Below, in pieces: positions 7,863 to 16,676 of a DNA stretch of 64,000 bases. Source of the DNA: a bacterium (GTDB lineage: Bacteria > Spirochaetota > Leptospiria > Leptospirales > Leptonemataceae). The stretch lies in the NCBI GenBank assembly GCA_024742665.1, contig JANSYA010000001.1:758425-822424 (forward strand), given 5' to 3'. The notes beneath the pieces were generated by a model. It made no database searches. It had not been told where the DNA came from and saw only the letters and a program-made list of their open reading frames with translations. The position numbers and the translations under genes were made by a program. The first letter of the stretch is position 1. Every line of letters begins with the position of its first letter.

Positions 7863-8594
7863 ATGCAAAATCGATCACAGCTCGTGCGAGCGAAATATGT
7901 AAAGGGCGAAGCGACACTGGAAAAGATTCGCGAAGCCTGTATGGAAGAGATCATCTCGTTTGGATACCACCGAACCAGCGTGTGCGAAATCGTGCGCCGC
8001 GCAAATCTAACGCGGGGCGCCTTTTATAACTACTGGACCTCGCTGGACGACTGCCTGGCGGACTTGATCCTGGCGATTCGGGAAATCGTCAAGAACGACG
8101 AAGACGCGATCGAATATCATAGCAAACTGAACGATCCTTCCGCGACTGTCAAAAAGATTCGCGTCGTGCACTATCTGCTGCAGCAAAAAAAATCGCCTTA
8201 TATGCTGCTACCCATGGCTCTGCTACAGGAAAAGACGATCGCAAACCAGGAGCTCAAAGATCTGCTGCGCACCTATCTGCTGACTGTGAAGAGCGAATAC
8301 CTGAGCGTTCTCAACGAGGACCAGGCGGCGGGCCTGCTGCGCGACGACATCGACACCGAAGTGGTGTCCGCGGCGATTTTGAATTTCTTTAAAGGTATTT
8401 TCGAAAAGAACGTGCTGGAGTTCGACGAGTTTACCGAGCCTTTAGAAGCGGCTTTCGCGCACTTCCTGGGATCCTGCCTTGCGCCGGACTATCTGGCCGA
8501 ACATCCCATCGCGGATATATTCCGTGCGCCTCAGGCGGAGGCTGCTGCCCCGGCGACTTCCGCAGCCGCTCCCGTTGCAGTCGTCGTCGACTGA
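7863..8594 (+). CDS. TetR/AcrR-family transcriptional regulator
   Basis: 243 residues from ATG 7863, preceded by the ribosome-binding site AGGAAG (7851-7856) at good spacing; the longer frame upstream runs into nadC and is not used. Residues 17-65 form the TetR DNA-binding domain, with the recognition-helix signature LTRGAFYNYWTSLDDC, in which Asn/Tyr-Tyr-Trp replaces the common YYHF. The rest is an all-helical ligand-binding and dimerisation domain, and the last 25 residues are an Ala/Pro-rich tail. Such repressors usually control a neighbouring divergent gene, here nadC, or themselves; the ligand is unknown. Confidence 0.85.
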   Translation: MQNRSQLVRAKYVKGEATLEKIREACMEEIISFGYHRTSVCEIVRRANLTRGAFYNYWTSLDDCLADLILAIREIVKNDEDAIEYHSKLNDPSATVKKIRVVHYLLQQKKSPYMLLPMALLQEKTIANQELKDLLRTYLLTVKSEYLSVLNEDQAAGLLRDDIDTEVVSAAILNFFKGIFEKNVLEFDEFTEPLEAAFAHFLGSCLAPDYLAEHPIADIFRAPQAEAAAPATSAAAPVAVVVD

Positions 8595-8711
8595 TCGGCG
8601 TCGCGGCGCCGGAATCGATCCGAAATCAAGCGCCGGGCGTTCTCCAGGTTCGCTCTGCAACGCCTTCCGCCGGCCACACACGCGTCGCCGTGGTTTCGCA
8701 GTGCGATGAGA

Positions 8712-9155
8712 TTATCTGGCGAGTCTTGCGGGAAGCGGCTCTAACTCCGCCGGCACGATTTCGCGCGCTCCGTTGCGGCGAATCACCACCAGACGCAGAG
8801 TCTCGCCGGGGCTCATTTTGCGAATCTGCAGATTCAGGCTGTTGCCGGCCACGACCGGCTCCCCGTTCGCGCTGATAATCGTATCGCCGATGCGCAGACC
8901 CGCGCGTTCGGCCGGACTCGACGGCAGCACTTCGACGATGCGCGCGCCGACCGTGGGCGCGGCGTACGGATCGCGATAGGGATGCGCGTTGCGAGACCCC
9001 GTGCTGTATAAGATTCCCAGATAGGGCGGACCGGCGGGCTTGCGCACCACGTCTCGGGAGGGGGCGGCTTCAGCGGTCGGAGCACTGCGACACTGCACCG
9101 CCAGGAATATCAGCGGAATGCAGAGGAGTAGAAGGCGGCGTCGGCTTGCGTACAT
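8712..9155 (-). CDS. PDZ-domain lipoprotein
   Basis: 147 residues. I chose ATG 9155 because GGAGA lies 8 bases upstream; an in-frame ATG at 9170 lacks a site. The N-terminus has three arginines, about 14 hydrophobic residues and AVQC, a loose lipobox of the type accepted in spirochaetes. Residues 62-140 form one PDZ domain (GARIVEVLPSSPAERAGLR, GDTIISANGEPV, GETLRLVVIRRNG), as in HtrA proteases, but with no protease domain. It probably binds C-termini of envelope proteins. The gene is convergent with the TetR gene. Confidence 0.8.
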   Translation of the reverse strand: MYASRRRLLLLCIPLIFLAVQCRSAPTAEAAPSRDVVRKPAGPPYLGILYSTGSRNAHPYRDPYAAPTVGARIVEVLPSSPAERAGLRIGDTIISANGEPVVAGNSLNLQIRKMSPGETLRLVVIRRNGAREIVPAELEPLPARLAR

Positions 9156-9270
9156 GGTTGAGATCTCCATTTATTCCTATCGTCTTCGCGGCGAAGCGCC
9201 TTTAGATCTCACAAAAGATTTTGTCCAGGGATTGCGCGTTCTCTGGCGCGCCAGTTGCCTTATAAATAGG

Positions 9271-9310
9271 CAAAAAAAAACGACCGATCGAAATCGGCCG
9301 TTCTCTTTTA
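9271..9310 (-). terminator. Intrinsic terminator with UUCG tetraloop for the Lys-rich protein gene
   Basis: Read on the minus strand, CGGCCGAT and ATCGGTCG (9300-9293 and 9288-9281) form an 8-bp stem with one G-U pair around a TTCG tetraloop, immediately followed by nine T residues (9280-9272). It lies about 90 bases after the stop codon at 9398. This is the best canonical Rho-independent terminator in the window. Confidence 0.85.
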
Positions 9311-9397
9311 GCGTGATCCCGCGCGAATTGAATATACAGGTTCGAATACGCGATGCGATCGCTTCGCATTCTACTTCGCGGGGGACTGGCGGTGAGT

Positions 9398-9661
9398 TTA
9401 TCTGCGTTTCTTTTTCGTTACTTTCTTTTTTGCTTTCTTCTTGGAAGCTTTCTTCTTCGTTTTCTTCGCAGCTTTTTTCTTTTTCGCGGCCTTCTTCGCC
9501 GGCTTCGGCCAGTCTTTTCGATAGGCCTGGTCGGAGACCTGCTTCGGTTTCAGACCGTACTTCGGCGCGATATCGCCGGGTTCTTTACCGGCTTTGTATG
9601 CCTTCTCGATCGCGCTTTGCTGGGCCTTCGTCAGGTCAGACCAGTTTTTCGCCTTTGCCAT
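9398..9661 (-). CDS. Small basic protein with histone-H1-like Lys/Ala tail
   Basis: 87 residues. AAGGAG lies 9 bases before the ATG at 9661, so the start is secure. Residues 1-50 make a compact helical domain (WSDLTKAQQSAIEKAYKAG, then a short turn and a second helix ending RKDW) resembling a helix-turn-helix. Residues 53-87 consist almost only of Lys, Ala, Thr and Arg in KKAAKKKK-like words, as in histone H1 C-terminal tails and bacterial H1-like proteins. A nucleoid-binding role is inferred. It is transcribed alone: divergent from the biotin carboxylase gene and ended by its own strong terminator. Confidence 0.8.
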   Translation of the reverse strand: MAKAKNWSDLTKAQQSAIEKAYKAGKEPGDIAPKYGLKPKQVSDQAYRKDWPKPAKKAAKKKKAAKKTKKKASKKKAKKKVTKKKRR

Positions 9662-9770
9662 ATTTCCATTTCTCCTTAACGTTCAGCGTGCCGTAAGTTA
9701 GAGAGAATTTGTCGCGTTTAAAAACACTGTCAATAAAAATTACAATTTTTTGTATTTTCCACTTCGCACA

Positions 9771-9793
9771 CGCGAAATACGTTTCGCGCGAAG
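9771..9793. promoter_or_regulatory. Inverted repeat upstream of the biotin carboxylase gene, possible operator
   Basis: CGCGAAA (9771-9777) and TTTCGCG (9782-9788) are separated by four bases. They overlap TTTCGCGCGAAG, a one-base variant of the palindrome in front of the flavoprotein gene at 322-333. The element sits in the divergent control region of the biotin carboxylase and Lys-rich protein genes, next to an A/T-rich segment (9718-9760). An operator role is inference. Confidence 0.3.
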
Positions 9794-9844
9794 CGAAGAC
9801 GAAAAGCTTGTGGCGGAATTTCGCAGCCTTCGCGAAAATAACGC

Positions 9845-11431
9845 ATGAGCGAGATAGAAGGAATCAACACTGTACTCATTGCGAATCGCGGCGAAATCGC
9901 ATTGCGCGTTATCGAAAGCTGTCGTCGTTTGAATTTGCGATCGGTCGCGGTATACAGCACTGCCGATCGCGATATGCCGCACGTTCGCGCCGCGGATTTC
10001 GCCGTTGAAATCGGCGCGCCGGAAGCCGCCGCATCTTATTTAAACGTCGATCGACTGGTGCAAGCGTGTCGCGAAGCGAACGCCGACGCTGTACATCCCG
10101 GCTATGGCTTTCTTTCCGAGAACGCGGCCTTCGCACGCCGTCTCGCCGACGAAGGCATTCGTTTTATCGGCCCTTCGCCTGATACAATATTACAAATGGG
10201 TGATAAGATCTCGGCGCGCAAAGTCATGGAAGGCAAAGGCGTGCCCGTCGTGCCGGGCTATCACGGCGACGAACAATCTGACACAATCCTAACAAAAGAG
10301 GCGGAACGCATCGGCTATCCCGTTATGATCAAAGCATCGGCCGGCGGCGGCGGTCGCGGCATGCGTCTCGTGCATAAGGCGGAAGATTTTGTCGAAGCTC
10401 TGACCTCCGCGCGACGCGAAGCTCTGAACGCGTTCAGCGACGATCGCGTCTTCATCGAGAAGTTCGTCACCGCGCCGCGCCATATTGAAATCCAGGTCTT
10501 CGGCGATTCTCACGGCAACGTCGTGCATCTCTTCGAACGCGAATGTTCGATCCAGCGCCGGCATCAAAAGATCATCGAAGAGAGTCCCAGTCCCGCGATC
10601 ACTCCTGAAATCCGTCAGGCGATGGCGCAGGCCGCGATCGACGCGGCGCAGGCCGTGAATTATCTGGGCGCGGGCACCGTCGAGTTCATCTATTCCGACG
10701 CGGATCAGAGCTTTTATTTTCTGGAGATGAATACGCGTCTGCAGGTGGAGCATCCGGTGACGGAAATGGTGACCGGCAAGGATCTCGTCGCCGAACAGAT
10801 TCGCGTGGCCGCCGGTCAGCCGCTCTCGTTTCGCCAGGAAGATCTAAGGCAGAGCGGTCACGCCATCGAGGTGCGGCTATATGCGGAAGATCCCGCGAAG
10901 AACTTCATGCCCGCGACAGGCCCGGTGTATCGTTATATACCGCCGGTCGGCGAGGGCGTGCGCGTGGATAGCGGCATCGACAGCGGCGCCGAGATCTCGA
11001 TTTATTATGATCCGATGGTGGCCAAGATCATCGCCTACGACGAAAGCGGCGATCGCCGCGCCGCGATTCAAAAGCTGGACCGGGCCCTGGCCGACACCGT
11101 TTTCTTCGGTCCCGAGAACAATCTGGATTTCTTGCGCGAAATTCTCGCGCATCGCGAGTTTCAGGGCGGCAAATTCACGACCGGATTCATCGAACAGCAC
11201 TTCGCCGGCTGGCGCGGCCCGACCGTATCGCCTGCGGATCGAGAAACGGCCCGCCTGAGCGTGGGGCTGCTGCACTATAATGGCGCCGCGAATTTCGGCG
11301 ACCCCGCGAATCAGGAAGCGGTCGGCGCGGATCAAGCCCGGGAGCCGGCAGCGGCGGGCGTCGCGAATCAGGGCGGCGACCTGGCGCCCTGGTACGATCT
11401 GCAGGGCTTTCGCCTCTGGGAAAACACCTGA
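9845..11431 (+). CDS. Biotin carboxylase subunit of an acyl-CoA carboxylase
   Basis: 528 residues. It carries the full biotin carboxylase architecture: N-terminal ANRGEIALR, the ATP-grasp glycine loop ASAGGGGRGM near residues 162-171, ECSIQRRHQK, and EMNTRLQVEHPVTE with the catalytic Glu/Asn/Arg. It carboxylates biotin on a carrier protein using ATP and bicarbonate. AccC normally ends near residue 450; here about 75 more residues follow, ending PWYDLQGFRLWENT. That resembles the entry into the middle domain of acetyl/propionyl/methylcrotonyl-CoA carboxylase alpha subunits, but no biotin-attachment motif follows. The carrier and transferase must be encoded elsewhere. The specific substrate is uncertain, so I give no gene symbol. 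Confidence 0.85.
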   Translation: MSEIEGINTVLIANRGEIALRVIESCRRLNLRSVAVYSTADRDMPHVRAADFAVEIGAPEAAASYLNVDRLVQACREANADAVHPGYGFLSENAAFARRLADEGIRFIGPSPDTILQMGDKISARKVMEGKGVPVVPGYHGDEQSDTILTKEAERIGYPVMIKASAGGGGRGMRLVHKAEDFVEALTSARREALNAFSDDRVFIEKFVTAPRHIEIQVFGDSHGNVVHLFERECSIQRRHQKIIEESPSPAITPEIRQAMAQAAIDAAQAVNYLGAGTVEFIYSDADQSFYFLEMNTRLQVEHPVTEMVTGKDLVAEQIRVAAGQPLSFRQEDLRQSGHAIEVRLYAEDPAKNFMPATGPVYRYIPPVGEGVRVDSGIDSGAEISIYYDPMVAKIIAYDESGDRRAAIQKLDRALADTVFFGPENNLDFLREILAHREFQGGKFTTGFIEQHFAGWRGPTVSPADRETARLSVGLLHYNGAANFGDPANQEAVGADQAREPAAAGVANQGGDLAPWYDLQGFRLWENT

Positions 11432-11444
11432 GACGAAAGCGCGA

Positions 11445-13865
11445 TCAATCGAAACGTTTGATTAAAGTCACCTGGTTGCCCACGTCGTTGTAGCGAACCG
11501 AGTCGAAAATATTGCGCGCCATGGTAATGCCGCGTCCGTGGGCCAGGCCTTCGGAGTTCGGCGCGTTGGGATCTTTTGCGAATAGCTTGCGGTGATCGAA
11601 GCCGCCGCCTTCGTCGCGAATACGATACCAGACGCGCTTTCGATTGAGAGAATAGATCACAGTAACTTTGCGATTGCGATAGCGAGGATCTTTCTGGCGT
11701 CCGGTCAGGAGTTCCATATAGCTTTCGCGATCGGTGGCGGTCGTTTTCTCATCATAGCTCACGGCCAGGTTGCCATGTTCGATGGCGTTGATGATCATTT
11801 CGCGCACGCAAATGTGAATGCCGAGCTTCGCCGAAGAGTCGGTGAATTTTTCCAGATTCTTGACGACGCGCTCGGTAATCAAATCCGCGATATTCAGGAA
11901 ATTGCCGATGACGTGCACCTGACGTTCGGCTTCGACGAAACGCACGATGCTGTCTTCGAGTACGACCGCCGCTTTGCCCAGGATGACGTGTTTGTCATCG
12001 CCCGTTTCGTCCGTTTCGTTCGCTCCCGCATTCGTTTTGCCCGGGGCGCGTTCCCGTTTCGACTTCTTGCTATCGGCGGGGCTGGCCGGAACGCGCTCCA
12101 GGCGCACGTCAAGCTGGCGCGGCTCGCCGAGCATTGTCGCGAACTCCGCTTTGAATACGGCGGGGTTGCCCGTGCGAATCAGTTCTTTGATTTCCCGGGC
12201 GATGAGCTCGCGCTGGATGTCGGTGTCCGGCAGAATCTCTTCCAGTTCCGGCGAACGATAGAGCAGACTCTCAAAGCTGGTTCCAATCAATTCGGTGGGT
12301 CGCAGACCGAGGGTCGGCTGGATCGCGCGATTCGCGGTGAGAATGACGCCGTCGGCGCTCATTGAGAAAATGATATCGCCGCTGGATTCGACCAGGTGTT
12401 TGTATTTGTTTTCAGAGCTGCGAATCGATCGTCCGGCCGCACGCAGATCCGCCAGGCGCTGCCTGAGATCGATGCGCAGGGCGTTGATACGATCCGCCAG
12501 GCCGAGGGACAGCAATACAACCTGCAAGACGACGCCGGCGTGAATCGACCAGTTGGTCCAGAAGGTGTCCGGCAGTATCGCGAAGGACTTGAGACTGTAC
12601 AGAAAGATCCCCGCGAGAACCATCGTCCAGGCCATACCGAAATAATAGGCGGAGCGGCGTCCCTGCAGGATTCCCGCGAAGGTCGCCACGACGATGCTCG
12701 CCGCGATCAATACCGCGAGCGCCGTCGCGATGACAATGCTGTACATATAGGGAACGAAAAACGCGGTCACTGCGAGACCGGCCGCCACGTAAATTTCGAG
12801 TAAGATCACGCGGTCCAGAATCGGCGCATCCCGGGACGTGCGCAGGTAGTGGCGCGCGAAAACGAGTCCGCTTACGTAAGATAGATTCATCCACAGGGGC
12901 AGACTGATATTGCCCCAGGTCGGCCACTCCGGCCAGAGATATTGAAAGGCCAGACCGTCCAGAGTGAACAGGAACAGGGTGATCGCCGCCAGATAGCCGG
13001 TGAAAAACAAATAGGCGCGCTCGCGAAGCGAAACGTACAGCAAAAAATTAAAGGCGAGCATGATCGCAAGCACCGCGTAGAGCATGCTCAAAATTTGAGT
13101 CGTGCTCTGTCCGTAGCGCTCGAAAGCTTCCGGCGTCCACAGGATCAGCGTCGCGTTCATCGAGCTTTCGCTTTGCACGCGTAGATAATATATGCGTTCG
13201 CTCGCCGCTGGCTGAGTGACGCGGAAGACCATGTGATGAAAGTCGAGCTCGCGTTCCGCGAAGCGCAGCCGGTCACCCGTGCGTCGTTCCGTATAGCCCT
13301 CCGAATTGGGAATGTACAGACGCAGATCGTCGAGCATCGGGTAGCGTGCTTCGAGTAAGAACTCCCGTTCGCGATCGTCGGGATTGCGCACGGTAAAGCG
13401 CAGCCAGTACGCGCTGTTCTGAAATCCGAAATTCGCTCTGGCCGTGCCCACCGGCTGCCAGTCCGGCGCGGTCGCATCGCCCGGCTTGCCTGCGCGAATT
13501 GTTTCGATCGTGTGGTTCTGCCCCGGCTCCTCCGCGAAATAGTCCATCGCGTATCCGACGGCCACGCCGCGGACAGCATGGGGGCGATCGGCGGCGGATA
13601 ATTCCAGCGTCAGCGCCCGCCCCGCGGCGGGCGGCTCGGCGTGTAACTGCGCGACGGGCCAGAGCGCCGCCAGCCCCGACAGAATCAGGAAACTCGCCAT
13701 GCGATATCGCCGCGGAGTCAGGCGTCGCGCGCCGGGCGCTGGTGCGAGTGTTTCGAATTTTGATTCTGAGTGCTGCACGACTGTTCTATTTGTCGCGTTT
13801 TTTGATCGACCGGACAAGAGAATTTTATAGCTTCCGGGGGAAATCCGCCGTAGACACCGATACAT
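11445..13865 (-). CDS. 7TMR-DISM sensor with PAS and RsbW-like ATPase domains
   Basis: 806 residues. AAGGA five bases before the ATG supports the start at 13865, although a signal-peptide-like segment only begins at residue 56. Residues about 85-225 are an extracytoplasmic 7TMR-DISM sensory domain (FQNSAYWLRFTVRN, RYPMLDDLRLYIP). About 240-465 carry seven transmembrane helices. A PAS domain follows (from KYKHLVESSGDIIF). The last 120 residues are a GHKL ATPase with the N-box MIINAIEHGN and the G-boxes DEGGGFDH and GRGITMAR. There is no histidine-kinase H-box. The ATPase looks like RsbW/SpoIIAB anti-sigma kinases, so output probably goes through a serine-kinase or partner-switch step. A charged insertion near residues 600-630 is unusual. 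Confidence 0.85.
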   Translation of the reverse strand: MYRCLRRISPGSYKILLSGRSKNATNRTVVQHSESKFETLAPAPGARRLTPRRYRMASFLILSGLAALWPVAQLHAEPPAAGRALTLELSAADRPHAVRGVAVGYAMDYFAEEPGQNHTIETIRAGKPGDATAPDWQPVGTARANFGFQNSAYWLRFTVRNPDDREREFLLEARYPMLDDLRLYIPNSEGYTERRTGDRLRFAERELDFHHMVFRVTQPAASERIYYLRVQSESSMNATLILWTPEAFERYGQSTTQILSMLYAVLAIMLAFNFLLYVSLRERAYLFFTGYLAAITLFLFTLDGLAFQYLWPEWPTWGNISLPLWMNLSYVSGLVFARHYLRTSRDAPILDRVILLEIYVAAGLAVTAFFVPYMYSIVIATALAVLIAASIVVATFAGILQGRRSAYYFGMAWTMVLAGIFLYSLKSFAILPDTFWTNWSIHAGVVLQVVLLSLGLADRINALRIDLRQRLADLRAAGRSIRSSENKYKHLVESSGDIIFSMSADGVILTANRAIQPTLGLRPTELIGTSFESLLYRSPELEEILPDTDIQRELIAREIKELIRTGNPAVFKAEFATMLGEPRQLDVRLERVPASPADSKKSKRERAPGKTNAGANETDETGDDKHVILGKAAVVLEDSIVRFVEAERQVHVIGNFLNIADLITERVVKNLEKFTDSSAKLGIHICVREMIINAIEHGNLAVSYDEKTTATDRESYMELLTGRQKDPRYRNRKVTVIYSLNRKRVWYRIRDEGGGFDHRKLFAKDPNAPNSEGLAHGRGITMARNIFDSVRYNDVGNQVTLIKRFD

Positions 13866-13875
13866 TAATATCCTT

Positions 13876-15015
13876 ATGATCTGGAAGAACTACAAAAAAC
13901 GATACGGCGCGCGTCGATTCGGGACGGGATTGGGTCTTGCGCTGTGGATTTTGCTGGCAGGCGGGCAATGCCTGGCTCTCGACGAAAGCTGCGGCAGCGA
14001 CGATACGGACTGCCGGCTGGAACCGCTGCTGGCGGCCTATCTCGTCATTGAATCGGTCAGCTTCCGGCCGCCTGCCTGCGGCACTTTGAATCCAGCCGAC
14101 TACGCCGAAGAAGGCGACGGCGTGCTTACGGCTCTGGTATTCGTCGGGCCGATCTCATTGACTCAATCACTGCAATACGACGCGGGTTTCGTGAATCGAC
14201 CGCTGCATTTGATCGGTTGCGAGCCGGCCCTGGTCTCCAGTTCGATCAGCGTGAACGCCGGTCCGCCCACTGCGGTCAGTGAATCGTACACTTATAATGG
14301 TCTCGGCCAGGTGACCGCGAAAGTGCTGAATGTACCTGGAGCCACATTTCGCGTGGATGTATCGTACGCTTTGAACGATTATCCCGCTTTGATTCGCGGC
14401 GATTGCCAGGTGGGCGTGAGCGAGTCGTCGACGATTAACATGGATTACGACATCCTGAGTCGGGCGCTCTCGGTGAATCAATTTCGTCCGTTGAACTGCG
14501 ACGCGAGCGCACCGAACCAGCGGGTGATCACCAGCGCTCTGGGATATACGGGTCTGGAGCGCCCGCCGACTTCTTCGAATACGACGGTCGTCGAAACTAC
14601 GGCGGCCGCCGTGAATACGACGACTACGATTGCGGCCAGCGCTGCGATTACCCGGGACTCCGGGAGTCGCCTGACTCGCCGCAATCAGTCGGAAGACGTT
14701 ACGGTCGTCGTATCCAGTCCGGCGAGCAGCATTAATTTCGCCCGGAATTTTTCGTTCGACTATACTTATGATTCCCAGGGGCGGATGACTCAGTTCGTCG
14801 GCACGCGGGGACCCACCACGAACGCGACGATCAACTATACGTACGACTCCGCGGGTCGGGTTGTCGGTATGAACTCGACGGGCACCTCATCCGGCATGGC
14901 CGCGAATTCGACGGATACCTTCACGTACGACGCGAACGGGAACGTGAGCACGCACGTGAGCAATTTTACGATCGGCCCGACGAATACGATCTCGACCTAT
15001 ACTTTCGCGTACTGA
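13876..15015 (+). CDS. Secreted protein with a few YD (RHS-type) repeats
   Basis: 379 residues. It has a signal peptide (basic residues, GLGLALWILLAGG, cleavage near LALDE). The C-terminal part has three clear YD repeats (YDSQGRMTQFVG, YDSAGRVVGMNS, YDANGNVSTHV) and a weaker one near residue 140 (YNGLGQVTAKV). RHS proteins with toxin tips have dozens of repeats and over 1000 residues. This one is short, lacks the RHS core motif and any C-terminal toxin domain, and has a Thr/Ala/Ser-rich middle. It may be a surface protein or a remnant. The start is 11 bases from the start of the divergent sensor gene, and no ribosome-binding site is obvious. Confidence 0.7.
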   Translation: MIWKNYKKRYGARRFGTGLGLALWILLAGGQCLALDESCGSDDTDCRLEPLLAAYLVIESVSFRPPACGTLNPADYAEEGDGVLTALVFVGPISLTQSLQYDAGFVNRPLHLIGCEPALVSSSISVNAGPPTAVSESYTYNGLGQVTAKVLNVPGATFRVDVSYALNDYPALIRGDCQVGVSESSTINMDYDILSRALSVNQFRPLNCDASAPNQRVITSALGYTGLERPPTSSNTTVVETTAAAVNTTTTIAASAAITRDSGSRLTRRNQSEDVTVVVSSPASSINFARNFSFDYTYDSQGRMTQFVGTRGPTTNATINYTYDSAGRVVGMNSTGTSSGMAANSTDTFTYDANGNVSTHVSNFTIGPTNTISTYTFAY

Positions 15016-15114
15016 TTTGTCGCCGGCTCTTTTGGATTCTCGCGCGTTCGACGGTAGAGACCACGTCGCCCCGGGCGCGCCGCGCGTTTCGTTGCGCGCG
15101 CTTCGCTCCGCGAT

Positions 15115-16551
15115 TTAAAATTTCGCCGCGTCCAAATACAAGAAGCGTTGAAACAATCGCCGACCGTCGCGGGCTTTCGCGCGCACTTCCAGCTGGAGAT
15201 AGCCACGGCTGCTTTTGTACTGTGGCAGGCGACCGCTGAATACGGAGCCGGTCTGCTTCAATTCCAGATCGCGGCCCCCGAGTCGCACGCGCACCGAGTC
15301 CCCGCGCACATTCGGTAAGTGCAGCGTAAAGCGTTCGCCGGGTTGCACGTGCGATCCGTCGGCGGGCTGCAGGGTCATCCCCCGGGGCGCTTCCAGGCGC
15401 AGGTACGATTGAAAGCGTTTGAGATCATCGCCGCGCGTAACCATATAACGATTCAGAGTCAGGCGATTATCTTTTTCGCCGCTCTGTACAAGGCCCGTGT
15501 GAATCGTAAAGGCCAGCTCGTAGCCGGCCGCGTCCGCCGCCGCGATCACCCGCCGGTCGTACACGCCGAAGGGATAGGCGAAGACGCGAATTTGCGCTGG
15601 CAGCTTCTCTTCGAGCAGTTTACGCGAGGCGCGCATTTGCCGCTTGAGTTCCCGGTCGGTAGTCTCTGGCAAAAAAGGATGGTACAGACTATGGGAACCG
15701 GCTTCGAAGACTCCGTCCTGAATCAGTTCCCGTACCTGATCCCAGTTCATGTACGCCTTCTTATTAGAAGAAAGCACGGTCGGATATAGAAAGAGCGTGC
15801 CGCGAAAGCCGTAGCGTTTGAGCAGCGGCGCAACGATGCGATAGTGCGAGATCAAGCCGTCATCGAAAGTCAAAAATACGCCGCGCTCCGGCACGCCGCC
15901 GGATCCCGGCCTGGCCCGACCGGCCAGCACGTCGATCAGCTGCGCCTGGCTCAGGCTCCGGTAACCGGCTGATTTCAGGTAGCGCAGCTGTTCTTCGAAG
16001 CGCTCCGGTGAGACGTTGAAGCCCCGGTAAGATTTTTCGCCGGGCTCAACCTGGTGATAGCACAGCACGGGGATGCCGGCTATGGCGCGCTCCGCCCCGG
16101 GCAAATCTGCAGCGCTCATAAATTTCGAAGCGGGGCCCTGGTCGGCGGCCGGCGCTGGCCTGGAATTACCGCGGGCTTTTTCTGCTTGCTGAGCGTTCGC
16201 TATCGTCGGCGCCGCACCTCCGGTAGCAGATGCGCTTGGACCGGCGCGTCCCGGCTGCCAGTCAGGATTCTCCCAGGTCGATGCGCCGTAGAGCTGCGCC
16301 AGACTTTCCGTGACTGCCTGGTCCGGGCCCATTTGCTGGAGTCCGCTGCGATCGGCGAAGTGGTGCTGCTCGGATTCCGTAAGCGTTGCATCGGCGGCAC
16401 TGGCTGTCGCGGCGCTGTGCGTTTCCGGGAGTCCGCCGGTCTGCGCCGGCCGATCTCCGACTGAAAGATCGTTCGGGGCCTGGCAGCCGCCGCTGATGAT
16501 TATTATGAGAGCGATTGTGATGCGCCGGGAAAGACCGCGAGTTGCTGACAT
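15115..16551 (-). CDS. Polysaccharide deacetylase (NodB domain) lipoprotein
   Basis: 478 residues from ATG 16551, chosen because it gives a lipoprotein signal (SRRITIALIIIISGGC); the frame extends upstream but without one. Residues 30-165 are a low-complexity linker rich in Ala, Pro, Gly and Gln. The NodB domain has LTFDDG (metal-binding Asp pair) and SHSLYH (two metal-binding His), followed by FAYPFGVYD. The PVLCYHQV start and the final 95-residue beta domain resemble PgaB/IcaB-like deacetylases with an added Ig-like module. It probably removes acetyl groups from an exopolysaccharide or peptidoglycan at the cell surface. No polysaccharide synthesis genes are adjacent. Confidence 0.85.
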   Translation of the reverse strand: MSATRGLSRRITIALIIIISGGCQAPNDLSVGDRPAQTGGLPETHSAATASAADATLTESEQHHFADRSGLQQMGPDQAVTESLAQLYGASTWENPDWQPGRAGPSASATGGAAPTIANAQQAEKARGNSRPAPAADQGPASKFMSAADLPGAERAIAGIPVLCYHQVEPGEKSYRGFNVSPERFEEQLRYLKSAGYRSLSQAQLIDVLAGRARPGSGGVPERGVFLTFDDGLISHYRIVAPLLKRYGFRGTLFLYPTVLSSNKKAYMNWDQVRELIQDGVFEAGSHSLYHPFLPETTDRELKRQMRASRKLLEEKLPAQIRVFAYPFGVYDRRVIAAADAAGYELAFTIHTGLVQSGEKDNRLTLNRYMVTRGDDLKRFQSYLRLEAPRGMTLQPADGSHVQPGERFTLHLPNVRGDSVRVRLGGRDLELKQTGSVFSGRLPQYKSSRGYLQLEVRAKARDGRRLFQRFLYLDAAKF

Positions 16552-16676
16552 GCAATGATTGTCGGTTGCGTGCGCAAATTTCTCGTTATAAAGGCAAAAG
16601 GCGTCTGCCCGGCAGGCCCGGGCCCGGTTTCGGACTTTATCTTGACCGACAGTGAAAGCCACGCCCGTAGTGTCGT

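Noticed and set aside
9341..9361. GGTTCGAATACG as a tRNA T-arm
   Set aside because: No acceptor, D- or anticodon stem can be formed around it.
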